A stretch of 64,000 bases of DNA from Blastocatellia bacterium UBA7656 (GTDB taxonomy: Bacteria > Acidobacteriota > Blastocatellia > UBA7656). The DNA lies in the NCBI GenBank assembly GCA_002483445.1, contig DLHY01000066.1, forward strand, positions 33,262-97,261, written 5' to 3'. Below, piece by piece: positions 52,241-60,802 of this stretch. Numbering within the stretch: the first letter of the stretch is position 1; each line of letters begins with the position of its first letter. Below the pieces are notes generated by a model, which worked only from the letters and a program-made list of their open reading frames with translations, was not told the DNA's origin and made no database searches. The translations under genes were made by a program, and so were the position numbers.

Positions 52241-52847
52241 CAAACTCACCGCGCTTCAAAAAGAATTTCTCGACTCTTTCTTCAGTCGTGAACAGCGATT
52301 CTTGTTGACGGGCGGAGCCGCGCTCGCGGGCTTTTACCTCGGACACCGCGAGACTGACGATCTCGATGAAGGCTTCGCTTTAATTTCCGAGATAGCGCGC
52401 GACAGCGGGACCCCTATTGAGTCCTTGCAAACAGCCCCGGATTTCCGCAGGCTGCTTATGCGTCGCGGTTCGGAAGATGTAGTCATCGATCTGGTGCGGG
52501 ATCGTGTGGCGCAGATGGTGAGTGAAAAACCTGTGGTGGGCGGCATTTGCATCGACCCGCCTGAAGAAATTCTTGCAAACAAACTCTGCGCGCTGTTGTC
52601 GAGGTCGGAGATTCGCGACCTCGTTGATGTGCGCGCGCTTGAGATGGCCGGATACGCTATTGAAGACACGCTTGAGGCAGCCCGATTGAAGGACACGGGG
52701 CTGACTGCTGCGCAACTCGGCTGGGTGTTGAGCCAGATAAAGATGGGCGACGATCTCATCGCGCCGGGCGGCGTTTCAGTAGAAGAGTTGCGCCGATATC
52801 TTGATGATCTGATCGCCCGGCTTTCGCGAATGGCTTTTCCCGAATAA
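52230..52847 (+). CDS. AbiEii/AbiGii-family nucleotidyltransferase
   Basis: 205 residues with the minimal nucleotidyltransferase signature LLTGGAALAGFYLG followed by ETDDLDEGF, where the two Asp-containing positions should bind metal. AbiEii toxins transfer nucleotides to tRNA or other RNA and act in abortive infection with an antitoxin. TTG start nested in the end of the previous gene, with AGAGGG upstream. The middle Asp pattern (DDLD rather than DID) is usual for the DUF1814 branch. Confidence 0.75.
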   Translation: MASSKLTALQKEFLDSFFSREQRFLLTGGAALAGFYLGHRETDDLDEGFALISEIARDSGTPIESLQTAPDFRRLLMRRGSEDVVIDLVRDRVAQMVSEKPVVGGICIDPPEEILANKLCALLSRSEIRDLVDVRALEMAGYAIEDTLEAARLKDTGLTAAQLGWVLSQIKMGDDLIAPGGVSVEELRRYLDDLIARLSRMAFPE

Positions 52848-52873
52848 AAAGGAGGAGTCGTCGATGACGCACG

Positions 52874-52919
52874 GAAAGCATGAAAATTGAAGCAGCAGCA
52901 GGCTGGCAGCCTGCTGTAC
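52874..52919. repeat. Dispersed repeat, reverse copy of the 49403 element
   Basis: gaagcagcagcaggctggcagcctgctgtacc preceded by agcatgaaaatt matches the complement of 49403-49460. It lies between the AbiEii-like gene and the M28 peptidase gene and can fold as a hairpin. Confidence 0.8.
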
Positions 52920-52940
52920 CTTGTTTGAGGAGAAACCAAA

Positions 52941-54431
52941 ATGAAATCATCCCCGTCATTTCGCAGATCGCTGGTCGCGCTCATCACCTTCGCGCTTCTG
53001 TATCAATCCGTCTTTGCGCAAAAGCCCGCTTTGTCCGCTGCCGAGCAACGGGCGGCTTCGCGCCTGAAGGTGAAGACCATTCGCGATGTGACGACCGCGC
53101 TTGCTTCAAAAGATATGGAAGGGCGCGGAACCGGTCAGGCGGGCGGCGATCGCGCAGCCAGATATCTCGCTGACAGATTCAAAAGGCTCGGACTCAAACC
53201 CGCGGGCGATGGCAACACTTATCTGCAATCGATCCGATTCAAAGTCGAGCGCGTGCTTCCGCAATCATCATTCAAAGCGGGAGAGACTGCCTTTCGTTTC
53301 AAGGATGATTTCGTCATCGCTCCGCCTCTTCCAGCCGAGTCGAAAGATATAAACGGCGCGATGACGCTCGCAGGCTACGGCGTGGTCTCACCTGAAATCA
53401 AACGCGATGATCTGGCGGGAATCGATTTGAAAGGCAAGATAGCCGTCGTGTTCGATGGCAAACCGAAAAATGTCGATAACGCGACATGGGCCAAAGTTTC
53501 AAACCAGATGGCACTCTTCACTCGGCTCATCAGCAAAGGCGCGACTGCCTTCGTCATCATCTACGCCGAAAATAAGGAGCGACCATACTCGTTCGTCGCT
53601 TCCTATCTCGCGCGCCGCCGCGTTGCTCTGGCCGACTCGACGCAGATGCCTTTCAAAATCCCCCCCATCATCATTGCGAGCGAGAGCGCAGCCGAACGTC
53701 TTTTCACCGCGTCGGGCATCTCTTACAAAGAAGCCCGACAGAAAGCCGAGCAGGGCGAATTCGTCTCGCGCGACTTGAACAAACAGGCCGCCCTGTCGGT
53801 TCAGGTCAAACACGAAGAAGCCACGAGCAGCAACGTCGTCGCGTTGCTCGAAGGCGCGGATGCAAAGCTCAAAGAAGAAGCCGTCATCTACACGGCGCAT
53901 TACGACGCTTACGGGATAGATTCGGACGGGACGATTTACCCCGGCGCAGCCGACAACGCTGTGGGCGTCGCAAAGATGGTGGCGATTGCGGAAGTAATGT
54001 CGAAGATGAAACCGCGTCGTTCGATCCTCTTCATCGCGCTGACGGGCGAAGAGTACGGACTGCTGGGGGCTGAACACTGGGTCAATCACCCGACATGGCC
54101 GATTGAGAAAGTCGCCGCCAACATAAACTTCGACGGGATAGGCACGGACGTTTGGGGAAAGCTAGGCATCATAATCGATCTCGGCTTCGATCATTCCGAT
54201 CTCGGCGCATTGATCAAAGAGGTGACAGCGGCTTACCGCGTTGAGATCGCGCCCGATCCTGCGCCGGAGGAAGGTTTCTTCTTTCGCTCGGATCATTACG
54301 CATTTTTCAAGCGAGGCATTCCCGCGCTTTATCTCACAGGCGGGCCGGGAGGTGATCGAGAGGCGATGTGGAATAAGGCAGGCGAATGGCTCGTGACGCA
54401 TTATCACTGGCAGGAGTATCAACCTGTCTAA
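52941..54431 (+). CDS. Secreted M28-family zinc peptidase with PA domain
   Basis: 496 residues. Signal peptide to about residue 28 (SVFA). A protease-associated (PA) domain is inserted at about 130-290 and the M28 catalytic core follows: YTAHYDAYGID (metal His/Asp), AADNAVG (bridging Asp), ALTGEEYGLLG (catalytic Glu-Glu) and RSDHYAFFKRGIPALYL (final His ligand). Complete di-zinc set. Periplasmic or exported aminopeptidase, with peptide scavenging as the likely role. GAGGAG before the ATG. Confidence 0.88.
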   Translation: MKSSPSFRRSLVALITFALLYQSVFAQKPALSAAEQRAASRLKVKTIRDVTTALASKDMEGRGTGQAGGDRAARYLADRFKRLGLKPAGDGNTYLQSIRFKVERVLPQSSFKAGETAFRFKDDFVIAPPLPAESKDINGAMTLAGYGVVSPEIKRDDLAGIDLKGKIAVVFDGKPKNVDNATWAKVSNQMALFTRLISKGATAFVIIYAENKERPYSFVASYLARRRVALADSTQMPFKIPPIIIASESAAERLFTASGISYKEARQKAEQGEFVSRDLNKQAALSVQVKHEEATSSNVVALLEGADAKLKEEAVIYTAHYDAYGIDSDGTIYPGAADNAVGVAKMVAIAEVMSKMKPRRSILFIALTGEEYGLLGAEHWVNHPTWPIEKVAANINFDGIGTDVWGKLGIIIDLGFDHSDLGALIKEVTAAYRVEIAPDPAPEEGFFFRSDHYAFFKRGIPALYLTGGPGGDREAMWNKAGEWLVTHYHWQEYQPV

Positions 54432-54561
54432 CCGCGTCCAACAAGTCTAACCTTTTGCGTATTTTCAACACTTACAATCCAACGTGTCTAAGCAGTACAT
54501 AGAGGGTTGTTCTGCGTGCTGTCAAGGTTGCTGTCAAAGCCTTTAGCTGATGCCCGGCGGG

Positions 54562-54594
54562 TATGCTAGGATAGTATATCCTATGCTAAGATAG
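54562..54594. promoter_or_regulatory. Two direct-repeat operator sites
   Basis: TATGCTAGGATAG at 54562-54574 and TATGCTAAGATAG at 54582-54594, one mismatch apart and spaced 20 bases, two DNA turns, so both sites lie on one face. They sit about 45 bases before the start of the XRE gene at 54639, which fits an autoregulated promoter. Confidence 0.6.
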
Positions 54595-54638
54595 TTCGGT
54601 CGATACACCATACCCAGATGCGAAAAGAGGATTCGAGC

Positions 54639-55211
54639 ATGGCTGAAACCTTCGGGCAGTTTATCAGGGAGAAGAGAAACGAGAGGGATTATACGCTTGG
54701 GGAACTTTCACGGAGAATCGATAAACTGGGCGTACACGTCGCCGCATCAAGCCTAAGCCGGTACGAACAAGATGCGGTCTATATCAGCGAAGATGTGGGA
54801 CACGCCGTTTTTGAAGCCCTCGAACTCACTCCGTCTGAAATGAAAGAGGGAAAGCGGCTGCTTAACCAGCACATCGAGACGTTCGTTCCTCGCACGCCGT
54901 ATAAAAAGAGTGGGCAGGCTTTGGAGAATATACTTACAAGGGTAGACTCGAACAGCAAAGAACTATCTCATTATCTCGATGTATACTACCAGTTCATCCG
55001 GGACTGTATTATCGGCGAAAAGGCTTTCCCATCGAACTCCTTCAAAAAGCTTACGGCGTGGCTTAAATCTAAAGGCGCGGCTGATGCGGAGATAGCCCGC
55101 TTCACGGCGATTTACGTCAAAGACCTCATTACCAACAGCAAGCAACTTCAGTTTCTACCGAAATCACATCTGCAAAAGATAGGGGAGTTCGCCGCCAGTC
55201 TATTTGAGTAA
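54639..55211 (+). CDS. XRE-family regulator, 190 residues
   Basis: An N-terminal Cro/CI-type HTH (about 8-65: EKRNERDYTLGELSRRIDKL, then ASSLSRYEQDAVYISED) is followed by about 120 residues of helical C-terminal domain without a recognisable peptidase motif. ATG at 54639 with AAGAGG upstream; a start 21 bases earlier has no ribosome-binding site. It marks the transition to the more AT-rich accessory region and is probably a repressor of that element. Confidence 0.8.
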   Translation: MAETFGQFIREKRNERDYTLGELSRRIDKLGVHVAASSLSRYEQDAVYISEDVGHAVFEALELTPSEMKEGKRLLNQHIETFVPRTPYKKSGQALENILTRVDSNSKELSHYLDVYYQFIRDCIIGEKAFPSNSFKKLTAWLKSKGAADAEIARFTAIYVKDLITNSKQLQFLPKSHLQKIGEFAASLFE

Positions 55212-55277
55212 TTGCGGCGCTCGAATCTTTTGGGTACTCTGGGCTATTCCCTTCCCGAAGGAGAGAGGCGGCTTTAT

Positions 55278-55634
55278 CTATTTTCTTCTCAAGGTCACTC
55301 CGATTTTGCCTTTATCGGATTTCTCTCCTTTTACATCCTCCAAAAGTTCTCCTTCCAACTTATCAGCGTCTACAAATTTTCCGCTGAATCCAAACTGGAG
55401 TTCTTTGTATCGAAGGACAAAAGTGGCTATATGGCCGAGGTTATTGCCGATAATATCAAAGAAAAGAACCTCACCGACTTTCGGAATCACTTCGGCCCTG
55501 CCAGAGATAAGGCGCGTGGCATTTTTGGCTTCGGATGTTTTTTCTTCTTCAAGGAAAATTTCGTTTTCCTGCCAATCATCGAAGCCTTCTATATTCCAGA
55601 CTCCGCTCAATGAGTAAAAAGTATCTGTCGACAT
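55278..55634 (-). CDS. Hypothetical protein, 118 residues
   Basis: Begins MSTDTFYSLSGVWNIEGFDDW. Mostly beta strands, with charged loops (DKLEGELLEDVKGEKSDKG); no signal or span. The pattern suggests a small beta-barrel such as a lipocalin-like fold, but nothing firm. It runs against the upstream XRE gene and in the same direction as the HTH gene at 55740. Confidence 0.55.
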   Translation of the reverse strand: MSTDTFYSLSGVWNIEGFDDWQENEIFLEEEKTSEAKNATRLISGRAEVIPKVGEVLFFDIIGNNLGHIATFVLRYKELQFGFSGKFVDADKLEGELLEDVKGEKSDKGKIGVTLRRK

Positions 55635-55739
55635 AATGTCCTTCCTGAAACTGATTCTCTCTACCCTGCCCAAGAAGGCTCGACCTGCGCCGAACTCTAA
55701 TGCGCTTCTCATTGAATGTCAATTCGATAATTTTGAACT

Positions 55740-56051
55740 CTATTTGGCTAGGCGGCTTACTCGTTTCACCTTACCTCTATGCTCAGGCTTGCTCGGTAAT
55801 TTATCCGGCAAATCCAACTCATCGTCAATCAACACATCAACACAGACTCCGGCTACTCTCGCATACCTCAACAGAATTGGTAAGGGCGGCTCCCGTTCTC
55901 CTAACTCGAAACCGGAAACATTGCTTTGATAAAGCACATCGGCCAGACCCAAATGCCGAATCATTTGATTCTGGGAAAGCCCCAGCACAAGGCGAATCTG
56001 AAGGAGCTTTTCGGGGAGTCGTTTCGATTTTAACCGTGCGGCTCTACCCAT
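55740..56051 (-). CDS. XRE-family HTH protein, 103 residues
   Basis: The HTH spans about residues 14-75 (IRLVLGLSQNQMIRHLGL, then QSNVSGFELGEREPPLP), with a short basic tail. The start is at 56051, where CATCAGG/CCTGATG can pair around the start codon. The operator-like palindrome at 56099-56120 lies directly upstream, suggesting autoregulation. Confidence 0.75.
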   Translation of the reverse strand: MGRAARLKSKRLPEKLLQIRLVLGLSQNQMIRHLGLADVLYQSNVSGFELGEREPPLPILLRYARVAGVCVDVLIDDELDLPDKLPSKPEHRGKVKRVSRLAK

Positions 56052-56098
56052 CAGGAATTCCCCCCTGATGAGCGGAGTTTTTTTGTGTTGCGCTTGAC

Positions 56099-56120
56099 AC
56101 TAACCCTATTTTGGGTTAGT
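56099..56120. promoter_or_regulatory. Operator-like palindrome
   Basis: ACTAACCC TATTTT GGGTTAGT, a perfect 8-bp inverted repeat with a six-base centre. It sits 48 bases upstream of the HTH gene on the minus strand and overlaps a plus-strand TTGACA-like box at 56094, so it could control both directions. Confidence 0.7.
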
Positions 56121-56302
56121 AGTTGATTGGACCATTTTATCGCCGCAAGTCTTGGACTCTTAGACTTCGCGGCTGCGGCTATCAATAGGTTAGCTCCGAC
56201 TCATCCATGCTAGTTGAGCCACAAGATAGCAGAGAACAGCCCTGATGGTCATCTGGCAAGTAAGACTTTTTTAGTTTCATAGCAGAATTTGGAAAGGAGA
56301 TT

Positions 56303-56767
56303 ATGATGCGAAGACTCAATGCTATTCTTTTAACCTCGTTGCTTCTGTTTCCGCTCTGCACTCAGGCACAGCAGAAGCTTCCTGAAGGCGTGGAAATAGA
56401 AAAATTCTGGTGGGGGCAGAATTTTGCGCAGGCGTACTATCGAGCATTCAAGGTTGATTTCAATCTAAGGCTCAAAAATACCGGCTCCAAGACCATCATC
56501 GCAGTTATTTGGGAGGTCGAGGTTTACGACCGCTTCGATGACGGCAGAGTTCATCGCCGCTGGAGCTTCCCGCAGGAGAGATTGAAAATCAAGCCCGGAG
56601 GTACGAAGAAACTCAAACGCGCTATGGTATTCGTGGATGATAGAGATAACAGCGACCGGTATACAGCGAGGGTCAGCGTACTCAAAGTAGTACGGGATGA
56701 TGGCACGGTATGGAATCCGTCGGCGGAAAAAGTTGGCGAGTCTGGTCGCAAGCCTGAGTCGAACTAA
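56303..56767 (+). CDS. Secreted hypothetical protein, 154 residues
   Basis: Signal peptide (LNAILLTSLLLFPLCTQAQ, cleavage near 22) followed by an immunoglobulin-like beta domain (VDFNLRLKNTGSKTIIAVIWEVEVYD) and a charged tail. This resembles FxLYD/LEA-type beta sandwiches. AAGGAG lies before an ATGATG start. Same domain type as the membrane-anchored protein at 57514. Confidence 0.65.
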   Translation: MMRRLNAILLTSLLLFPLCTQAQQKLPEGVEIEKFWWGQNFAQAYYRAFKVDFNLRLKNTGSKTIIAVIWEVEVYDRFDDGRVHRRWSFPQERLKIKPGGTKKLKRAMVFVDDRDNSDRYTARVSVLKVVRDDGTVWNPSAEKVGESGRKPESN

Positions 56768-56823
56768 AGCCGGGGTCGTTGTTTTGCGCGATCAGAGTGG
56801 AGCCGATTAAGGAAACGGGGTCT

Positions 56824-57267
56824 ATGCGAAAAAAGGTCGTCAAGCTGGTTTTGTATTTCTCTGTTGAGATAGAGTCAATCACACGCGAAAACGTTGACGC
56901 TGATTTGAGGCAATATGCATGCTACAAAGAAATGGTTGAAGACCCGGAAACATGGGAACGTGCCGAGAGGCAGCGAAGCCTTATGGATTTGTTTGTTGGA
57001 GACAACGACCTGCTTAACGAATTCATAAAAAGGCTAGTAGTTGAAGCGGTGGAACCAGAAAGAACCGGCGAACTTCATAGCATCTTTGCGATAAGCGAAT
57101 GTGGGCAGGAGTTAGAGTCTCTGGTTGACAAGCTACCTGACGACGATGCCGAGTTTTTTTACCGTGCAATTGATGCTGAAGTTTTCTATGAAAGCACGGA
57201 ACATATTTTGAACAGGATTCAACCTAAGCTGGCAAAAGCGACTATAAAAATAGACGATGTTGAGTAG
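56824..57267 (+). CDS. Hypothetical protein, 147 residues
   Basis: Acidic, largely helical cytosolic protein (EMVEDPETWERAERQRSLMD, DLLNEFIKRLVVEAVEPE). No motif recognised. ATG at 56824 with AAGGAAACGGGG upstream; an in-frame start 15 codons earlier is less convincing. Follows the secreted protein by 57 bases and may share its transcript. Confidence 0.6.
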   Translation: MRKKVVKLVLYFSVEIESITRENVDADLRQYACYKEMVEDPETWERAERQRSLMDLFVGDNDLLNEFIKRLVVEAVEPERTGELHSIFAISECGQELESLVDKLPDDDAEFFYRAIDAEVFYESTEHILNRIQPKLAKATIKIDDVE

Positions 57268-57469
57268 GCAATGGCGGTTCTAGCGATACTTGAGCCAACC
57301 TTCGCTTGAAAACGGAAACCTGAGTCGAACTAGGATCAGGGAGTTACTTGGCAAACAGACGCTCAAAAAAGGGCAGGATCGAATAACTTCTGTCGGCTCG
57401 CACATGCGGGTTATATCTATTGCCTACCGAAATCCTTTCTGATAAAAGCTGTTTGTGTTTACTATTTCG

Positions 57470-57510
57470 TCGAGCAGAGGCAAAAATTCATCGAGCGGAG
57501 GTAAAAATTC
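57470..57510 (+). repeat. 20-bp tandem direct repeat over a ribosome-binding site
   Basis: tcgagcagaggcaaaaattc at 57470-57489 and tcgagcggaggtaaaaattc at 57491-57510, two mismatches. The second copy supplies the GGAGGT ribosome-binding site of the next gene. Confidence 0.85.
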
Positions 57511-57513
57511 GCC

Positions 57514-58125
57514 TTGTCAACGGATGACAACAACGAGTCGGGACCGCAGCCTATAAAGAAAAGCAACCCCCCATTCACCTTTTTGCTCAGGTCGAGCGGG
57601 GTTGTGATAGGCTTGCTTTTAACAGGCATGGCTCTCGCCTTTGCAGGGGGCTTGTTAGTCGGCGGTTGGTTATACCGAGGGTCAACAACTCCTACTCAGG
57701 CAACACAGACAAGCAAAGTCGATAAAGTGGCATCTGACCAGCAGGCCAAAAACGACTCCGATTCGCCGGGATATGCAGATAAAATTCAACTTCTAAGTGT
57801 TAAAGCTCGCTGGGTCAATTCTTTTTCAGGGCGTAGTGTTGGTGTTGACATTAAAGTTAAGAACAAGGGTGATAGAACTGTAAAAACGTTGACTATTACC
57901 GTCTTTTTTCTTGACTCCGACGGTAATGCTGTTCATGAGGATGACTTTACAATAGCTAACCAAGAGGGTTACGGCCAAACCGTAGCCGCTATCTACGACC
58001 TTAATGTTGACCCAATAAAACCAAATTACATTCGGTATTTGCAGAGTTTAGAAGCTAAGAATGTTCCGAATGAGTGGAAAGAGGGTGCTGTATCAGCAAA
58101 AATAAAAACTGTAGAGCTAGAGTAG
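57514..58125 (+). CDS. Membrane-anchored FxLYD-like protein, 203 residues
   Basis: A cytosolic N-terminus of about 27 residues, one long hydrophobic span (GVVIGLLLTGMALAFAGGLLVGGWLY), a Thr/Gln-rich linker and an extracytoplasmic Ig-like domain (about 90-200: VDIKVKNKGDRTVKTLTITVF, then FLDSDGNAV and YDLNVDPIKPN). Function unknown. TTG start at 57514 with GGAGGT eleven bases upstream; no ATG lies before the span. Confidence 0.65.
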   Translation: MSTDDNNESGPQPIKKSNPPFTFLLRSSGVVIGLLLTGMALAFAGGLLVGGWLYRGSTTPTQATQTSKVDKVASDQQAKNDSDSPGYADKIQLLSVKARWVNSFSGRSVGVDIKVKNKGDRTVKTLTITVFFLDSDGNAVHEDDFTIANQEGYGQTVAAIYDLNVDPIKPNYIRYLQSLEAKNVPNEWKEGAVSAKIKTVELE

Positions 58126-58143
58126 GGCTAAAGCCTTACTCAA

Positions 58144-58590
58144 TTAAACCAAGCCCTGTTCCACCATCAGCATAGTGGACTGAAAACCTCGGTGGGCAAT
58201 TTCTTGCTCGGATTCGTTTTTATACAAATCAAAGTGCGCACTTTGTTTTTTCTCAGCGTTTTTATTACCGATGGCCGCAGCGTGCTGGTTCAGGCACGGA
58301 GTTTTCATTTCAGAAAAATAAGCGCCAAATGATGGTTCAGATAGCTTATGCCCATGTTCTGGCGCTTTATGTTCAGACACTTTCACGATCAGGGTCTCAG
58401 CCTGAACCTTTATAGAGGATGGTACGAGCATCGAATCGAAACACTCGCTGAAAATCTGCCGGATTGCTCGCCGAATTCGGCGCAAGGTTGGCAATTGGCC
58501 TGATTTACTTAGAATCGCTGTAGCCTCGCAGAGCTTGTCGCATATATTATGACTATCGGGATACTCTGTAGCAGCGATGGAACCAACCAT
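58144..58590 (-). CDS. Hypothetical protein, about 148 residues
   Basis: Open frame with an IRRIRRAIRQIF helix and Cys/His scattered through the sequence, no recognised motif. A TTG six codons upstream is an alternative start; neither has a good ribosome-binding site. It may be real because no other frame fills this interval, but the support is weak. Confidence 0.35.
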   Translation of the reverse strand: MVGSIAATEYPDSHNICDKLCEATAILSKSGQLPTLRRIRRAIRQIFSECFDSMLVPSSIKVQAETLIVKVSEHKAPEHGHKLSEPSFGAYFSEMKTPCLNQHAAAIGNKNAEKKQSAHFDLYKNESEQEIAHRGFQSTMLMVEQGLV

Positions 58591-58608
58591 GCATTGATTA
58601 TCGCACAA

Positions 58609-58922
58609 TCTTACGGATAAGTCAATGTTTTATCGAAGAAACGCGCTGTTTGCAGCATAGCGAATCCAAAGTCTACGGGCAGGGTATCAAGGCAAGCCTG
58701 AAAGTGTCTTAAACGGCGAGCAAACGCCAGCAATCGCTATTGTAGGAACCATTGAAACTATAATAGTGAAAATTGCATACCTATCTGGATTTACTTATCT
58801 ATCTGGCGCAAGGGACAGGTCAGCATATAGGTAGGATGATACTGGCAGAGCAGGTAGCCCAAAAGAGAATCGGGCGACAGCTACGAACTATCGCCCGACG
58901 AAATTGGTTTGTTGGATTTGAA
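58609..58922. other. Intergenic region
   Basis: 314 bases. Holds the minus-strand terminator at 58861-58898 and otherwise no recognisable gene; a plus-strand frame from 58773 is judged spurious. Confidence 0.45.
58861..58898 (-). terminator. Terminator of the small-protein operon
   Basis: TCGGGCGA and TCGCCCGA form an 8-bp stem around a 13-base loop. On the minus strand it is followed by the T-rich TTCTCTTTT, placing it 25 bases after the stop of the gene at 58923. Confidence 0.65.
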
Positions 58923-59144
58923 CTATGCTTGGTGAATTCTGGCAAGCGCGTGTCCGCATACGCCTTGTGCGAAGAGTGAATCTTCTATGCTCGCCCTTGC
59001 TTTCGCATCTACCCTTATGCGACCGTCAATCTTACACGCCACTGCGTCTAAAAGTGTAATCACCGCAGCACGGATGTCATCGTCCGCGTTGATTCTCAGT
59101 TCCTCTATCGCAAGATTGATGGAGTCCACATTTACATTCTTCAT
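58923..59144 (-). CDS. Small hypothetical protein, 73 residues
   Basis: Helical acidic protein beginning MKNVNVDSINLAIEELRI. GAGGGG lies just before the ATG. Seven bases after the preceding gene of the same strand, so the third member of a three-gene operon. No motif recognised. Confidence 0.6.
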   Translation of the reverse strand: MKNVNVDSINLAIEELRINADDDIRAAVITLLDAVACKIDGRIRVDAKARASIEDSLFAQGVCGHALARIHQA

Positions 59145-59151
59145 TTTCCCC

Positions 59152-59466
59152 TCACTTTCCTTTGGTTACGAGTTTTTGTTTCGCAGCACGCACTAAACGC
59201 GCTGCATTAACGGCTTGCCTGATTTGCTGACTACTGGCGGATAGCTCTGTTGCCGCTATCCTGAAAATCTCATTTCGGAGTTGCGAATTGTTCGCTTTGG
59301 TGATGTTTGCCAGTCTGCAAAGACCATGCTGACTGGCGACTGCGACAATCGCAGTCAATTCGCTTCGCGTCAGATTAGAATCGAGTGCAAGGCGCATAAG
59401 CCTTGTGCGAAGCGTATCAACAGGGTTTGGGCAGGATGCGAGTTTACGAGTTGCCTTGTTGGTCAT
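59152..59466 (-). CDS. Small basic hypothetical protein, 104 residues
   Basis: Helical, basic (LRTRLMRLALDSNLTRSEL, RQAVNAARLVRAAKQKL), perhaps nucleic-acid binding. A near-ideal ribosome-binding site (GGAGGT, six bases before the ATG) sets the start at 59466, next to the end of the upstream gene at 59468. Second gene of the operon. Confidence 0.62.
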   Translation of the reverse strand: MTNKATRKLASCPNPVDTLRTRLMRLALDSNLTRSELTAIVAVASQHGLCRLANITKANNSQLRNEIFRIAATELSASSQQIRQAVNAARLVRAAKQKLVTKGK

Positions 59467-59467
59467 G

Positions 59468-59797
59468 TTATACCTCCGACGATTCGCTAATCTCAGCAAG
59501 TAGTTCTGCCCGTATCTCTGAGCGCCGTGTTGCATACACTTCATCCGGTTGAAGCGTATAGTAGTTGTTGTCACACCATACTTTCAGAAGTTGCTCAAAC
59601 TGCTCTTGGACAACGTAGTAGTCAATGTCGCTGCCCTTGCTGGCCATGTCTGACACGATACTGTCAAGTGTTCGAGCGAACCTGTCATAGTACGGGAACT
59701 GTGTACTGTCTATAGGCTTGAATACCCTGTCCAGTTCTGCCTCAACCTTCGCTGTGATTTCATCTGACGGATTCGCCTTTACGAGTTGTGCTTTCAT
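59468..59797 (-). CDS. Small acidic hypothetical protein, 109 residues
   Basis: Acidic helical protein (PSDEITAKVEAELDRVF, RRSEIRAELLAEISESS). The ATG at 59797 is preferred because GGAG lies six bases before it; the ATG four codons upstream overlaps that site. First gene of a three-gene operon divergent from the HTH gene at 59976, with the shared regulatory region between. Confidence 0.62.
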   Translation of the reverse strand: MKAQLVKANPSDEITAKVEAELDRVFKPIDSTQFPYYDRFARTLDSIVSDMASKGSDIDYYVVQEQFEQLLKVWCDNNYYTLQPDEVYATRRSEIRAELLAEISESSEV

Positions 59798-59861
59798 TTC
59801 GTTCTCCATTCCCGCGTTTTAAGTATGCGCGGCCCACATGATTTTTCGGTATGAGAGTATG

Positions 59862-59893
59862 TTACGCTTCGTGGTATATTATGTCAAGCGTAA
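59862..59893. promoter_or_regulatory. Operator-like inverted repeat between divergent genes
   Basis: TTACGCTT and AAGCGTAA (59862-59869 and 59886-59893), perfect 8-bp arms 16 bases apart, in a very AT-rich divergent promoter region. Probably the binding site of the small HTH protein encoded at 59976. Confidence 0.6.
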
Positions 59894-59975
59894 AATAGTA
59901 TGTTTTGCAATATATTTTATTCTGCGTTATACTAAAGGTAGGATTGCACTGAGGCGAATTGGAGAGGAAAGGAGC

Positions 59976-60206
59976 ATGATTAAACTGCGACTTGATGAAT
60001 TATTGGAAGAAAAGGGAGAAACCTTTTATTGGTTAGGTAAAGAGACTGGTATCAACCATGCTGTGATTTCAAAGCTTAGACATAACAGAGTGAAAGCCTT
60101 GAGAATTGACGTAATGGATAAGCTCTGCGCAGCATTATCTTGCCTTCCGGGTGACTTGTTTATTTACGAACCGGCCAACCTGAAAAAGACTAGCAAGCCC
60201 AAGTAG
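59976..60206 (+). CDS. Small XRE-family (YozG-like) regulator, 76 residues
   Basis: A minimal Cro/CI HTH: MIKLRLDELLEEKGETFYWL, then INHAVISKLRHNRVKALRIDVMDKLCAALSCLPGDLF. The start at 59976 follows GAGAGGAAAGGAG; the frame upstream translates AT-rich promoter DNA. Typical of phages and plasmids. Confidence 0.8.
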   Translation: MIKLRLDELLEEKGETFYWLGKETGINHAVISKLRHNRVKALRIDVMDKLCAALSCLPGDLFIYEPANLKKTSKPK

Positions 60207-60544
60207 CGCGATTTACTTAGATTAGAAATCTGGCAACCGAAAACCAAACAACATGACCTGTATCATCCGATAGACGCCCCAAAAACCGTACTAGCATAGT
60301 GCATTAGTGTGGCGAAAATGAAAAGTTTTATGAGGGTACACCCCACCCACGCGATAATTTTTCTAGGTTTCCCACCATCGGATTTGTATTATGCAAATCA
60401 GTAGTGTGGGTCTTTCGAATAGCCTGACCTCAAAAAATTTCATTAGGAGTTTGGGGTCATGCTTCTGAAAGGCTCGCTCAAAATTTTTTCATGAAATCCG
60501 CTAGAGTTTCGCTGGAATTGCGCTGGGCGGTATACTACTTGGCT

Positions 60545-60802
60545 ATGAAAGGCGAACCAACAATCCGCATCGCTCTTAAAGACCTTCTCGAAGAAAAGGG
60601 AATGACTCAATACCGGCTTAGAAAAATGATAGGAATGACCGACAAAGGTGTATGGGATATATTTCATGGCCGCACTACTCGAATTGACCTCAGCACAATT
60701 TTGAAGATATGTATGGCGCTTGAGTGCGGCGTCGAAGAGCTTATAGTAATAGAGTACAAACCGATAGAAAAAGACTATTCAGAAGAATTCTACGGGAGTT
60801 GA
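60545..60802 (+). CDS. Small XRE-family regulator, 85 residues
   Basis: A second YozG-like HTH protein: IRIALKDLLEEKGMTQYRLRK, MTDKGVWDIFHGRTTRIDLSTILKICMALECGVEELI. Weakly similar to the one at 59976. No ribosome-binding site precedes either possible ATG (60491 or 60545); a TATACT box ends nine bases before 60545, so the message may be leaderless. Convergent with, and overlapping by 13 bases, the gene at 60790. Confidence 0.72.
   Translation: MKGEPTIRIALKDLLEEKGMTQYRLRKMIGMTDKGVWDIFHGRTTRIDLSTILKICMALECGVEELIVIEYKPIEKDYSEEFYGS

Noticed and set aside
54432..54640. tRNA gene or att site at the left edge of the AT-rich region
   Set aside because: No cloverleaf, CCA-end or duplicated core could be found by eye.
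58773..58979. Possible 68-residue plus-strand protein
   Set aside because: TTG start without ribosome-binding site, and it runs through the terminator hairpin of the opposite operon.
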